Made by a program: the position numbers and the translations under genes. DNA of 64,000 bases from positions 434,001 through 498,000 of the forward strand of contig RPFO01000167.1 in assembly GCA_009746045.1 (NCBI GenBank), given 5' to 3'. Shown here piece by piece: positions 18,501-29,814 of the stretch (its first letter is position 1; each line of letters opens with the position of its first letter). The DNA is from Mesostigma viride (taxonomy: Eukaryota; Streptophyta; Mesostigmatophyceae; Mesostigmatales; Mesostigmataceae). Below the pieces are notes generated by a model. That model saw only the letters and a program-made list of their open reading frames with translations, was not told the DNA's origin and did not search any database.

Positions 18501-21500
18501 TTGGCCTTGGCCTTGGCCTTGGCCTTGGCCTTGGCCTTGGCCTTGGCCTTGGCCTTGGCCTTGGCCTTGGCCTTGGCCTTGTGCTTGTGCTTGTGCTTGT
18601 CCTTGTCCTTGTCCTTGTGCTTGTCCTTGTCCTTGTCCTTGTCCTTGTCCTTGTCCTTGGCCTTGGCCTTGGCCTTGGCCTTGGCCTTGTCCTTGTCCTT
18701 GTCCTTGTCCTTGTCCTTGTCCTTGTCCTTGTCCTTGTCCTTGTCCTTGTCCTTGTCCTTGTCCTTGTCCTTGTCCTTGTCCTTGTCCTTGTCCTTGTCC
18801 TTGTCCTTGTCCTTGTCCTTGTCCTTGTCCTTGTCCTTGTCCTTGTCCTTGTCCTTGTCCTTGTCCTTGTCCTTGTCCTTGTCCTTGTCCTTGTCCTTGT
18901 CCTTGTCCTTGTCCTTGTCCTTGTCCTTGTCCTTGTCCTTGTCCTTGTGCCAGCACCTTGTCCTTGTCCTTGTCCTTGTCCTTGTCCTTGTCCTTGTCCT
19001 TGTCCTTGTCTGGGTCCTTGTCCGGGTCCTTGTCCTTGTCCTTGTCCTTGTCCTTGTCCTTGTCCTTGTCCTTGTCCTTGTCCTTGTCCTTGTCCTTGTC
19101 CTTGTCCTTGTCCTTGTCCTTGTCCTTGTCCTTGTCCTTGTCCTTGTCCTTGTCCTTGTCCTTGTCCTTGGCCTTGGCCTTGGCCTTGGCCTTCGCCTTG
19201 GCCTTGGCCTTGGCCTTGGCCTTGGCCTTGGCCTTGGCCTTGGCCTTGGCCTTGGCCTTGGCCTTGGCCTTGTCCTTGTCCTTGTCCTTGTCCTTGTCCT
19301 TGTCCTTGTCCTTGTCCTTGTCCTTGTCCTTGTGCTTGTCCTTGTCCTTGTCCTTGTCCTTGTCCTTGTCCTTGTCCTTGTCCTTGTCCTTGTCCTTGTC
19401 CTTGTCCTTGTCCTTGTCCTTGTCCTTGTCCTTGTCCTTGTCCTTGTCCTTGTCCTTGTCCTTGTCCTTGTCCTTGTCCTTGTCCTTGTCTGGGTCCTTG
19501 TCCGGGTCCTTGTCCTTGTCCTTGTCCTTGTCCTTGTCCTTGTCCTTGTCCTTGTCCTTGTCCTTGTCCTTGTCCTTGTCCTTGTCCTTGTCCTTGTCCT
19601 TGTCCTTGTCCTTGTCCTTGTCCTTGTCCTTGTCCTTGTCCTTGTCCTTGTCCTTGTCCTTGTCCTTGTCCTTGTCCTTGTCCTTGTCCTTGTCCTTGTC
19701 CTTGTCCTTGTCCTTGTCCTTGTCCTTGTCCTTGTCCTTGTCCTTGTCCTTGTCCTTGTCCTTGTCCTTGTCCTTGTCCTTGTCCTTGTCCTTGTCCAAG
19801 TTGTCCTTGTCCTTGTCCTTGTCCTTGTCCTTGTCCTTGTCCTTGTCCTTGTCCTTGTCCTTGTCCTTGTCCTTGTCCTTGTCCTTGTCCTTGTCCTTGT
19901 CCTTGTCCTTGTCCTTGTCCTTGTCCTTGTCCTTGTCCTTGTCCTTGTCCTTGTCCTTGTCCTTGTCCTTGTCCTTGTCCTTGTCCTTGTCCTTGTCCTT
20001 GTCCTTGTCCTTGTCCTTGTCCTTGTCCTTGTCCTTGTCCTTGTCCTTGTCCTTGTCCTTGTCCTTGTCCTTGTCCTTGTCCTTGTCCTTGTCCTTGTCC
20101 TTGTCCTTGTCCTTGTCCTTGTCCTTGTCCTTGTCCTTGTCCTTGTCCTTGTCCTTGTCCTTGTCCTTGTCCTTGTCCTTGTCCTTGTCCTTGTCCTTGT
20201 CCTTGTCCTTGGCCTTGTCCTTGTCCTTGTCCTTGTCCTTGTCCTTGTCCTTGTCCTTGTCCTTGTTCTTGTTGTTGTTCTTGTTCTTGTTCTTGTTCTT
20301 GTTCTTGTTCTTGTTCTTGTTCTTGTTCTTGTCCTTGTCCTTGTCCTTGTCCTTGTCCTTGTCCTTGTCCTTGTCCTTGTCCTTGTCCTTGTCCTTGTCC
20401 TTGTCCTTGTCCTTGTCCTTGTCCTTGTCCTTGTCCTTGTCCTTGTCCTTGTCCTCGTCCTTGTTCTTGTCCTTGTCCTTGTCCTTGTCCTTGTCCTTGT
20501 CCTTGTCCTTGTCCTTGTCCTTGTCCTTGTCCTTGTCCTTGTCCTTGTCCTTGTCCTTGTCCTTGTCCTTGTCCTTGTCCTTGTCCTTGTCCTTGTCCTT
20601 GTCCTTGTCCTTGTCCTTGTCCTTGTCCTTGTCCTTGTCCTTGTCCTTGTCCTTGTCCTTGTCCTTGTCCTTGTCCTTGTCCTTGTCCTTGTCCTTGTCC
20701 TTGTCCTTGTGCCAGCACCTTGTCCTTGTCCTTGTCCTTGTCCTGCTCCTTGTCCTGCTCCTTGTCCTGCTCCTTGTCCTGCTCCTTGTCCTGCTCCTTG
20801 TCCTTGTCCTTGTCCTTGTCCTTGTCCTTGTCCTTGGCCTTGGCCTTGGCCTTGGCCTTGGCCTTGGCCTTGGCCTTGGCCTTGGCCTTGGCCTTGGCCT
20901 TGGCCTTGGCCTTGGCCTTGGCCTTGGCCTTGGCCTTGGCCTTGGCCTTGGCCTTGGCCTTGGCCTTGGCCTTGGCCTTGGCCTTGGCCTTGGCCTTGGC
21001 CTTGGCCTTGGCCTAGGCCTTGGCCTTGGCCTTGGCCTTGGCCTTGGCCTTGGCCTTGGCCTTGGCCTTGTCCTTGTCCTTGTCCTTGTCCTTGTCCTTG
21101 TCCTTGTCCTTGTCCTTGTCCTTGTCCTTGTCCTTGTCCTTGTCCTTGTCCTTGTCCTTGTCCTTGTCCTTGTCCTTGTCCTTGTCCTTGTTCTTGTCCT
21201 TGTCCTTGTCCTTGTCCTTGTCCTTGTCCTTGTCCTTGTCCTTGTCCTTGTCCTTGTCCTTGTCCTTGTCCTTGTCCTTGTCCTTGTCCTTGTCCTTGTC
21301 CTTGTCCTTGTCCTTGTCCTTGTCCTTGTCCTTGTCCTTGTCCTTGTCCTTGTCCTTGTCCTTGTCCTTGTCCTTGTCCTTGTCCTTGTCCTTGTCCTTG
21401 TCCTTGTCCTTGTCCTCGTCCTTGTTCTTGTCCTTGTGCCAGCACCTTGTCCTTGTCCTTGTCCTTGTCCTGCTCCTTGTCCTGCTCCTTGTCCTGCTCC

Positions 21501-23871
21501 TTGTCCTGCTCCTTGTCCTGCTCCTTGTCCTTGTCCTTGTCCTTGTCCTTGTCCTTGTCCTTGTCCTGCTCCTTGTCCTGCTCCTTGTCCTGCTCCTTGT
21601 CCTGCTCCTTGTCCTGCTCCTTGTCCTTGTCCTTGTCCTTGTCCTTGTCCTTGTCCTTGGCCTTGGCCTTGGCCTTGGCCTTGGCCTTGGCCTTGGCCTT
21701 GGCCTTGGCCTTGGCCTTGGCCTTGGCCTTGGCCTTGGCCTTGGCCTTGGCCTTGGCCTTGGCCTTGGCCTTGGCCTTGGCCTTGGCCTTGGCCTTGGCC
21801 TTGGCCTTGGCCTTGGCCTTGGCCTTGGCCTTGGCCTTGGCCTTGGCCTTGGCCTTGGCCTTGGCCTTGGCCTTGGCCTTGGCCTTGGCCTTGGCCTTGG
21901 CCTTGGCCTTGGCCTTGGCCTTGGCCTTGGCCTTGGCCTTGGCCTTGGCCTTGGCCTTGGCCTTGGCCTTGGCCTTGGCCTTGTGCTTGTGCTTGTGCTT
22001 GTCCTTGTCCTTGTCCTTGTGCTTGTCCTTGTCCTTGTCCTTGTCCTTGTCCTTGGCCTTGGCCTTGGCCTTGTCCTTGTCCTTGTCCTTGTCCTTGTCC
22101 TTGTCCTTGTCCTTGTCCTTGTCCTTGTCCTTGTCCTTGTCCTTGTCCTTGTCCTTGTCCTTGTCCTTGTCCTTGTCCTTGTCCTTGTCCTTGTCCTTGT
22201 CCTTGTCCTTGTCCTTGTCCTTGTCCTTGTCCTTGTCCTTGTCCTTGTCCTTGTCCTTGTCCTTGTCCTTGTCCTTGTCCTTGTCCTTGTCCTTGTCCTT
22301 GTCCTTGTCCTTGTCCTTGTCCTTGTCCTTGTCCTTGTCCTTGTCCTTGTCCTTGTCCTTGTCCTTGTCCTTGTCCTTGTCCTTGTCCTTGTCCTTGTCC
22401 TTGTCTGGGTCCTTGTCCGGGTCCTTGTCCTTGTCCTTGTCCTTGTCCTTGTCCTTGTCCTTGTCCTTGTCCTTGTCCTTGTCCTTGTCCTTGTCCTTGT
22501 CCTTGTCCTTGTCCTTGGCCTTGGCCTTGGCCTTGGCCTTGGCCTTGGCCTTGGCCTTGGCCTTGGCCTTGGCCTTGGCCTTGGCCTTGGCCTTGGCCTT
22601 GGCCTTGTCCTTGTCCTTGTCCTTGTCCTTGTCCTTGTCCTTGTCCTTGTCCTTGTCCTTGTCCTTGTCCTTGTGCTTGTCCTTGTCCTTGTCCTTGTCC
22701 TTGTCCTTGTCCTTGTCCTTGTCCTTGTCCTTGTCCTTGTCCTTGTCCTTGTCCTTGTCCTTGTCCTTGTCCTTGTCCTTGTCCTTGTCCTTGTCCTTGT
22801 CCTTGTCCTTGTCCTTGTCCTTGTCCTTGTCTGGGTCCTTGTCCGGGTCCTTGTCCTTGTCCTTGTCCTTGTCCTTGTCCTTGTCCTTGTCCTTGTCCTT
22901 GTCCTTGTCCTTGTCCTTGTCCTTGTCCTTGTCCTTGTCCTTGTCCTTGTCCTTGTCCTTGTCCTTGTCCTTGTCCTTGTCCTTGTCCTTGTCCTTGTCC
23001 TTGTCCTTGTCCTTGTCCTTGTCCTTGTCCTTGTCCTTGTCCTTGTCCTTGTCCTTGTCCTTGTCCTTGTCCTTGTCCTTGTCCTTGTCCTTGTCCTTGT
23101 CCTTGTCCAAGTTGTCCTTGTCCTTGTCCTTGTCCTTGTCCTTGTCCAAGTTGTCCTTGTCCTTGTCCTTGTCCTTGTCCTTGTCCTTGTCCTTGTCCTT
23201 GTCCTTGTCCTTGTCCTTGTCCTTGTCCTTGTCCTTGTCCTTGTCCTTGTCCTTGTCCTTGTCCTTGTCCTTGTCCTTGTCCTTGTCCTTGTCCTTGTCC
23301 TTGTCCTTGTCCTTGTCCTTGTCCTTGTCCTTGTCCTTGTCCTTGTCCTTGTCCTTGTCCTTGTCCTTGTCCTTGTCCTTGTCCTTGTCCTTGTCCTTGT
23401 CCTTGTCCTTGGCCTTGGCCTTGTCCTTGTCCTTGTCCTTGTCCTTGTCCTTGTCCTTGTCCTTGTCCTTGTTCTTGTTGTTGTTCTTGTTGTTGTTCTT
23501 GTTCTTGTTCTTGTTCTTGTTCTTGTTCTTGTTCTTGTCCTTGTCCTTGTCCTTGTCCTTGTCCTTGTCCTTGTCCTTGTGCTTGTCCTTGTCCTTGTCC
23601 TTGTCCTTGTCCTTGTCCTTGTCCTTGTCCTTGTCCTTGTCCTTGGCCTTGTCCTTGTCCTTGTCCTTGTCCTTGTCCTTGTCCTTGTCCTTGTCCTTGT
23701 CCTTGTCCTTGTCCTTGTCCTTGTCCTTGTCCTTGTCCTTGTCCTTGTCCTTGTCCTTGTCCTTGTCCTTGTTCTTGTCCTTGTGCCAGCACCTTGTCCT
23801 TGTCCTTGTCCTTGTCCTTGTCCTTGTCCTTGTCCTTGTCCTTGTCCTTGTCCTTGTCCTTTTGTTGCTTG
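15544..23871. repeat. 8.3-kb hexanucleotide satellite with higher-order structure
   Basis: Built almost wholly of CCTTGT, with long runs of CCTTGG and shorter runs of CCTGCT, CCTTGTT and CCTTGC-like variants, punctuated by GTGCCAGCACC (about 15705, 15740, 17270, 18046, 18949, 20709, 21437, 23784). No hexamer variant contains a stop codon, so several frames on both strands stay open for thousands of residues (LV, SL, CP repeats forward; QG, DK, RT repeats reverse); these are artefacts. Landmarks repeat at 3.2-3.4 kb offsets, showing a tandem higher-order duplication. The same 13-mer, TTTTCTTGCGCCA, borders the array on the left and right. Confidence 0.97.
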
Positions 23872-24262
23872 GTTTTCTTGCGCCAACGGCCGTTGGAACC
23901 TGGAAATTAGGGTGTGATTTTTCTCGCGCCAACGGCCGTTGGAACATGGAAATTAGGGTGTGTTTTTTCTTGCGCCAACGGCCGTTGGAACCTGGAAATT
24001 AGGGTGTGATTTTTCTCGCGCCAACGGCCGTTGGAACCTGGAAATTAGGGTGTCATTTTCATTCGCCAACGGCCGTTGGAACCTGGAAATTAGGGTGTCA
24101 TTTTCATTCGCCAACGGCCGTTGGAACCTGGAAATTAGGGTGTGATTTTTCTCGCGCCAACGGCCGTAAGAACCTGGAAATTAGGGTGTGATTTTTCTCG
24201 CGCCAACGGCCGTTGGAACCTGCAAATTAGGGTGTGATTTTTCTCGCGCCAATGGCCATTGG
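23872..24262. repeat. 46-bp palindrome minisatellite, left array
   Basis: Nine units of about 46 bp. Each has CGCCAACGGCCGTTGGAACC, TGGAAATTAGGGTGTGATTT and a TTCTCG, TTCTTG or TTCATTC linker. Seven palindromes are perfect; those near 24160 and 24250 are mutated. It immediately borders the hexamer satellite and the start of the next gene. Confidence 0.95.
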
Positions 24263-24348
24263 AACAAAGTACTGACCTTCCGGCTATCTCTTTGTTTTTT
24301 GCATGTGATCAGGGGCGTCCATCAAGGCAGAGAACGAACGAAGAACAG

Positions 24349-25473
24349 ATGAGGTTGGGCCACAAGGTTGATCATGCGGCGGCGGAAGAGGAGGTCACAA
24401 CATTTTTCGAGGACTGGTGCCAACGAGGTCAGGGGGACTTTTGGTCGGGGGTTGTGAGGAGCTTTGAGAGGAAGGGGCTGCTGACGACACGTGCTGGAAA
24501 TGCGAAGCTCAGCATTTTGGACTCCTGGGAGCCAGCGCCATCCTCTCATGTGCACGACAAGAACCTAACTGACAGCATACAGGCGGCGTTTCATCTGCGG
24601 CAGAAGTTTCGTCTAGTGCCAGACGATGTCGACCTCGTGGGGGGGTCCGCGATTGCGACTCAAGTACGGGTCTTTACGAACAACTTGTGCCAACTCCCGG
24701 AACTAATGAGGCATCGGACGGTGACGGTGCGGAATTGTAAGGGGCTCGCGCCGTGGTTCGTGGGGGCCGGCACAAGTCTGACGAAGGCAAAATGTGCCGT
24801 GCTGATCTTCCGGTTTGCGTGGCAGGTGCTGGCAGACCAGGAGCCCGATTCTTACAATGCCTGGCTGGAAGAGATTCCAGGGTTTTCTGACAAAATTAAA
24901 AAACTGACGGGGGAGGACAGTGACCGTGCCGTGCAGAGGTTCGGATACTTTCGTTCGCCAACGGCCGAGGAAGGGAGGGCCATTCTCCGGACGTACTCCA
25001 AGAAGGATATGGCGGCCGCGTGCTCGCAGGATTTGATCACCATGGACTTGAATCCGTCCGAGTGGTCAGATGCATCTGACCGTGAGGCAGTACTTGAGCT
25101 CACGAACACCGCGTTGGACTACATGCTCACGTACGACAAGCCTTTCGTGTTTGCGCAGTTTGCCGTGCTGGACGGCAACCACTACACGCAGATGTTGAAG
25201 TCCGTGATTTTTGAGGGCTCAGACGAGCAAGTGAGGACTGCGATAGCTGGCGAGATCGCGGGTAAACAAAAGGGCAAGTACGTGGAGACAACCGAGCAGG
25301 CGTTTGATTTGTGGAAGGGGTTGGTGAGGGACGCGGACAAGTTCATGTACACCAATCTGGACGTGCTCAAGGGCTGGGAGGTGGAGGGGGAAGCACTGAT
25401 CCCGCCCATGAAGGACATGCGGACGCCAAAGGTAAATATAACGGATCGGGTGTGGGAACGTTTTAGGCACTAG
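24349..25473 (+). CDS. unrecognised 374-residue protein
   Basis: From the first ATG (an upstream TTG extension into the minisatellite is ignored); GATCAG about 40 bases upstream could be a splice acceptor after a T-rich tract. The protein is soluble in composition, with a hydrophobic KCAVLIFRFAWQVL segment near residue 150 and many acidic helices. I find no catalytic motif or known fold. It is bracketed on both sides by 46-bp palindrome arrays, the only gene so framed. A partial palindrome, CCAACGGCCGAGG, lies in the coding sequence near 24958. Confidence 0.65.
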   Translation: MRLGHKVDHAAAEEEVTTFFEDWCQRGQGDFWSGVVRSFERKGLLTTRAGNAKLSILDSWEPAPSSHVHDKNLTDSIQAAFHLRQKFRLVPDDVDLVGGSAIATQVRVFTNNLCQLPELMRHRTVTVRNCKGLAPWFVGAGTSLTKAKCAVLIFRFAWQVLADQEPDSYNAWLEEIPGFSDKIKKLTGEDSDRAVQRFGYFRSPTAEEGRAILRTYSKKDMAAACSQDLITMDLNPSEWSDASDREAVLELTNTALDYMLTYDKPFVFAQFAVLDGNHYTQMLKSVIFEGSDEQVRTAIAGEIAGKQKGKYVETTEQAFDLWKGLVRDADKFMYTNLDVLKGWEVEGEALIPPMKDMRTPKVNITDRVWERFRH

Positions 25474-26020
25474 ATGTGATTTTTGTTCGCCAACGGCCGT
25501 TGGAACCTGGAAATTAGTGTGTGATTTTTCTTGCGCCAACGGCCGTTGGAACCTGGAAAATTGGGTGATATTTTTCTTGCGCCAACGGCCGTTGGAGTCT
25601 GGAAATTAGGGTGTCATTTTTCTTGCGCCAACGGCCGTTGGAGTCTGGAAATTAGGGTGTCATTTTTCTTGCGCCAACGGCCGTTGGAACCTGGAAATTT
25701 GGGTGATATTTTTCTTGCGCCAACGGCCGTTGGAGTCTGGAAATTAGGGTGTCATTTTTCTTGCGCCAACGGCCGTTGGAGTCTGGAAATTTGGGTGTCA
25801 TTTTTCATTCGCCAACGGCCGTTGGAACCTGGAAAATAGGGTGTGATTTTTCTTGCGCCAACGGCCGTTGGAACCTGGAAATTTGGGTGATATTTTTCTT
25901 GCGCCAACGGCCGTTGGAGTCTGGAAATTAGGGTGTCATTTTTCTTGCGCCAACGGCCGTTGGAGTCTGGAAATTAGGGTGTCATTTTTCATTCAACGGC
26001 CGTTGGAACCTGGAAAATAG
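25473..26020. repeat. 46-bp palindrome minisatellite, right array
   Basis: Twelve units of 46-47 bp from the palindrome at 25490 to a slightly truncated one near 25996. Two subtypes alternate, with GGAACCTGGAAA or GGAGTCTGGAAA after the palindrome, suggesting expansion by multi-unit blocks. The array starts right at the stop codon of the preceding gene. Confidence 0.95.
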
Positions 26021-26070
26021 GGTGTGATTTTTTATGACAGTTTTTTTGTTTCAAACATTGTGACTCATGC

Positions 26071-26580
26071 ATGCAGGGGAGAGAGGCGCACCGGAGGGTT
26101 GCCCTGATCGGAGGGGGGCTGAATGCAGAAGACGAGGCCGTTTCCAAAAAGTCGAGGGGGACGGCGCTGCTGGAAGTGCACAACTATTTCAAGACGCACA
26201 TGGAGGAATCCTGGAATAAGCCGGAGGTGCCCCTGCAGGACCAGAAAGAAATATGGAATTTGATTCATGGAGTTTCAAGCAGCACTGAGAAGGCAAGGAA
26301 GGAAGGGGAGGGGGAGGAGGGTGGTGAGGAGCGGGTTGGAGGGCGTTTGAACGAGGGTGGTTTGTCCGAATCGGAGAAAACCCAAGTCTACGACTTCATC
26401 TCGGCTGTGAAGGATGAAACGATCACGTCGGACGGGAGTAGATGTGGAATACCGATTGAGGACAAGCTGGCCAAGGAGCTTGCAGAGTTTCTGGACATCG
26501 TGGCCGCGGACAAGCTGGACGGGGAGGGAAGGGTGATGAGGAAGGGGGGGGGATCAAACAGGAAGGGTGGAGGAGTTTAG
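26071..26580 (+). CDS. unrecognised hydrophilic protein
   Basis: A 169-residue ORF rich in Glu, Lys and Gly. The ATG at 26071 is immediately followed by CAG, and ATGCAG after a T-rich tract could instead be a splice acceptor, in which case the start lies elsewhere. The C-terminal half (SESEKTQVYDFISAVKDE, EDKLAKELAEFLDIVAADKL) looks helical and globular; the middle is low complexity. It lies 26 bp before the next ORF and may be part of the same gene. Confidence 0.5.
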   Translation: MQGREAHRRVALIGGGLNAEDEAVSKKSRGTALLEVHNYFKTHMEESWNKPEVPLQDQKEIWNLIHGVSSSTEKARKEGEGEEGGEERVGGRLNEGGLSESEKTQVYDFISAVKDETITSDGSRCGIPIEDKLAKELAEFLDIVAADKLDGEGRVMRKGGGSNRKGGGV

Positions 26581-26606
26581 CCCGCTTTCGATTATGGCCG
26601 TCTATC

Positions 26607-29309
26607 ATGGCAACCGTGAAGGCCAAACACGTTCCTCCTCAGTGCTTGTATGACCTGACATACATGGCCAAGATCTTCTGGGAGGTGATGGTCCACCTTT
26701 TCATGATCTACAAGTCTGAATCTGGGAAGTACCCCAACGCACGCGACCTCGGCTGGTTGCCGATGCAGCCTTCGGAATCCGACAGCGCCCTTCAGAGGGT
26801 GGCCGATACGGTCGCTGTAGCTGCCAAGAGAATAAGGGTGGCTATCAGGCCAACTGGGAGGGACGATTCCACCTTCCCACTTGCACTGCTGGAGAGGACG
26901 AATTTGACGACCAAGAAGGAAACGACATGGGCAATCCTGACTGCGCCCGAACCCCCAACCGAGCAGGCTGTGGTGCCCCAACCCGTACAGCCTGTGGCGG
27001 GGGCTGTGGCGGTGACGGGGGCTGTGCCGGAGGAAGGCGAAGCCGAACATGCGGAGGCAGAGGACGTCCAGTCGGGTCGCCAAAAAAGGTTGGGGGAGAA
27101 GCGGGAACCCACGCGGAAGTTTGGGTCGGAGGAGATGGCATCCGAAATCGAGCAGCAGGGCCCGTGGACTTCTAAGGAAGTTTACGGGTCTGAGGGGGAG
27201 CCGATCTGTGAGTTCACTATGAAGACTTTCGCGTGGGAGACGGGCGACGGGCCGACACGGTTGGCTCAACTGGTAAAAAATGCAATGGAAGGGTTCGAAT
27301 TTGTTTCGGGGAATAAGGAGGGGAAGGGAACCGAGGAACGGCCGGATATCAAGAATGGGGTAGTGTTGCTGAATTTGGGACACCACGCCAAGCTGTGGGA
27401 TGAGAAGGAATTGTTGAAGGGTCACAAGGGTGCGTGGGTGGAGAAACGGGACTGGAAGGCGGCGGAGGATTGTGGAGATTTCAAGGGTGTGAAAGACGAA
27501 TGGTCGCATGTACTAGGCGATTTGACGTCTCGGGGACGGGCCGGGGACGTCAACCCACCCGTGATCTTCATTGGGTCAAAGGAGCAGGTGGATGGGTTTA
27601 AGGTCCTTCTGAAGGTACTTGGGAAGCGGCCAGCGGAGGATTTTTCCAATCCCAACGGCCGTTCGGGCAAGGAAATTGCGGGTGGAGCCCAGAAGCGTCC
27701 GCTGGAGAAGTCAGGCGGTGCCACCAAAAAGAAACGGCGGAAGCGCGCTGTCCAGGAGACCCCCGCGGCCGAAGACGTCTCAATGGGGACGCCCTACCCT
27801 CATGATGTCGGCGTTCTCCCGGAGGGGGATGATGAGGATGTCGGGTCACAGGGGGGTGATGATGGGGAGGGCGGTGATGAGGGGGGCGGAAATGAGGGTG
27901 GTGATAAGGGGGGCGGGTCGAAGGACGGAGAGGGGGGGGTTCGAAGGGCGGAGAGGGGGGCGGGTCGAAGGGCGGAGAGGGGGGGGGTCCAAGGACGGAG
28001 ATGGGGGGGGGCGAAGGGCGGAGAGGGGAGGGGGTCGAAGGGCGGAGAGGGGGGCGGGTCGAAGGGCGGAGAGGGGGGCGGGTCGAAGGGCGGAGAGGGG
28101 GGCGGGTCGAAGGGCGGAGAGGGGGGCGGGTCAAAGGATGGAGAGGGGGGCGGGTCGAAGGGCGGAGAGGGGGGCGGGTCGACGGGGGCTGTTGAGGGGG
28201 GCGTGTCGACCGGCGCATCGGGTTCAGGGGGGGAGGGGGGGGGAGGGGAGGGAGGCTCGAAGGGGAATTCGGGGGCGTCGGGGGGGGGATGTTGGGGCGT
28301 GCCGTCGACTACTGCAAAAAGCTCCTTTCGCCTGGCGGGCACGTTCGATCAAGAGCAACGGCTAGTCATCTGTCAAAGGGTAAGTTAATCTGAGTGAATA
28401 TGGTCAGTTAAATTATGATGTTTGCATATTCCCAAGTTTGATTTGCGAATGTAATGATAACTAATTGCGCCGCTCGTCATTGCTTGTCCCACCCACAGGT
28501 GACGAGTCTGAAGAGGAGCCGCCAAAGAATGACGCGCATGGCGGCCCACCCAAAGGGTTTGAGGAAGATTCGGAAGAATCGGAAGAATCGGAACCTGAGG
28601 AGGAAGCGCCACCTGAGGAGGAAGCGCCACAAAGACGTGTCACAGTTACCGCAACCCAGCCCAAGCCACTAGACAAGAAAGTGCCACCACCAAGTTGGCA
28701 GCCTTGGATGGAGAATCTGGAAGGTGGGGGGGGGGGAAACGGGTCGTGCCCCGCTCGCCTGTTGGATGTCCGGTTTCGGTATTGTGCAAGCACGGTGGTG
28801 AATTTTGCCAGTATCGGAAGAACAAAAACAAAAACCATGATACGTTGTGGAAGCCCACGTGGGCTGCTGATTCGGTGGATAAACTCAATTCAGACCCAAT
28901 GAAGCTGGTGCCTGATTTCCACGTCGACACGTTCCTGGTGCATGGAGTCGTTCGAAAGGTGGATACTAAAACGGGCGTGTGGTACATTAAATTTTGGGCA
29001 GAAGGGTGTGACGAAAAGGGAATCTGGATTAATAGGAAGCAGGGGACGATGCCCAACAGAATTTTCCCGGTACAACAAGACGAGATGCGGAACTGTTTCA
29101 AGCCACCTGAGGGAACGTATTTGGAGTGGTGGATGGACAAGGGGTACTTTCCGGCGACCAGATCTTCCCCAGCGACCAGATCTTCCCCACGACTCCAAGA
29201 TAAGGGGGGAGACCAAGCCGCAGGGGAGGGCAAACGAAAACCTAAAGGGAAGGCTGGCGGGCCGTCCGCTGGACGGGGTGTAAAGAAACGCCTGTTAGTA
29301 GGTAGTTAG
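26607..29309 (+). CDS. large two-exon protein, Gly-rich middle, frameshifted
   Basis: Exon 1 (26607-28379, 591 codons) opens MATVKAKHVPP and has a lysine-rich KKKRRKR segment near residue 372, then a long GGEGGGSKG repeat. It ends at a GTAAGT donor; the acceptor CCCACAG ends at 28498 (119-bp intron). After it, one frame gives a very acidic block (DESEEEPP, EEDSEESEESEPEEE) and, past a G run near 28724-28738, another gives FLVHGVVRKVDTKTGVWYIKF, reminiscent of a small Tudor-like barrel, and ends near 29309 with basic KGKAGG. The joined phase needs indels in the G runs, where assembly errors are likely. Acidic and basic tracts suggest a chromatin-associated protein, as inference only. Confidence 0.5.
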
Positions 29310-29814
29310 ATAGCTTACTTGATCTGAACTCGTGTACATTTGTAAAGATCGATCTGTACATCTGTCTCCAGAGCATTCACTTGAATATTCAAAGTTCAAG
29401 TGGGAATTACTGGTTGGGTTGTGCACAGGCTTGTGCACAATTTTGGCAATAATTATAATTCGTTCTATAAATAGAACTCGCGGGGTCGTGGAGAGGGTTG
29501 TGCAATTGTAAATAATCTACAACTTGTCTCACTTGCTTACCCTCCGAGTGCATGACACTTTGACAAAAACAGCCAATTTTACCCCGACTTGAATAAATTT
29601 TAATAAATGTTAATAAATTTTAATAAATTTAAGCAATCTAGTAATGAAAAGTGCACGCGGAAAGCGCACCACTGACCAAATGGCATGAAATGGTAATGAT
29701 TTCATGTGGAAACACATTCACAATGAGCATCAATTGTCATGTATTTGTTGAAATGGCGTCTCCTCAAGTAATAAAATTTGGCATGGGTATTGTAGATTGA
29801 TTGTGGGCCCCCCC
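29310..29814. other. AT-rich boundary region
   Basis: After the last palindrome-compartment gene: repeated TTAATAAATTT near 29590-29630, no gene, no palindrome. The first host-type repeat begins at about 29815, so the compartment boundary lies here. Confidence 0.5.

Noticed and set aside
15513-24002. Giant ORFs of up to 2829 residues on both strands
   Set aside because: They are products of a stop-free hexanucleotide satellite; sequence is only dipeptide repeats and frames are open in both directions.
23872-26020. CRISPR array, because of regular palindromic repeats
   Set aside because: The 46-bp units are contiguous minisatellite copies with no unique spacers, no cas genes, and the context is eukaryotic.
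23880-26030. Telomere-like TTAGGG in each 46-bp unit
   Set aside because: TTAGGG occurs once per unit and is never in tandem; it is part of a longer unrelated unit.
27652-27668. Palindrome inside the 26607 gene and a partial one near 24958
   Set aside because: Both match only half to two thirds of the palindrome and fit the coding frame; chance or ancestral residue is enough.
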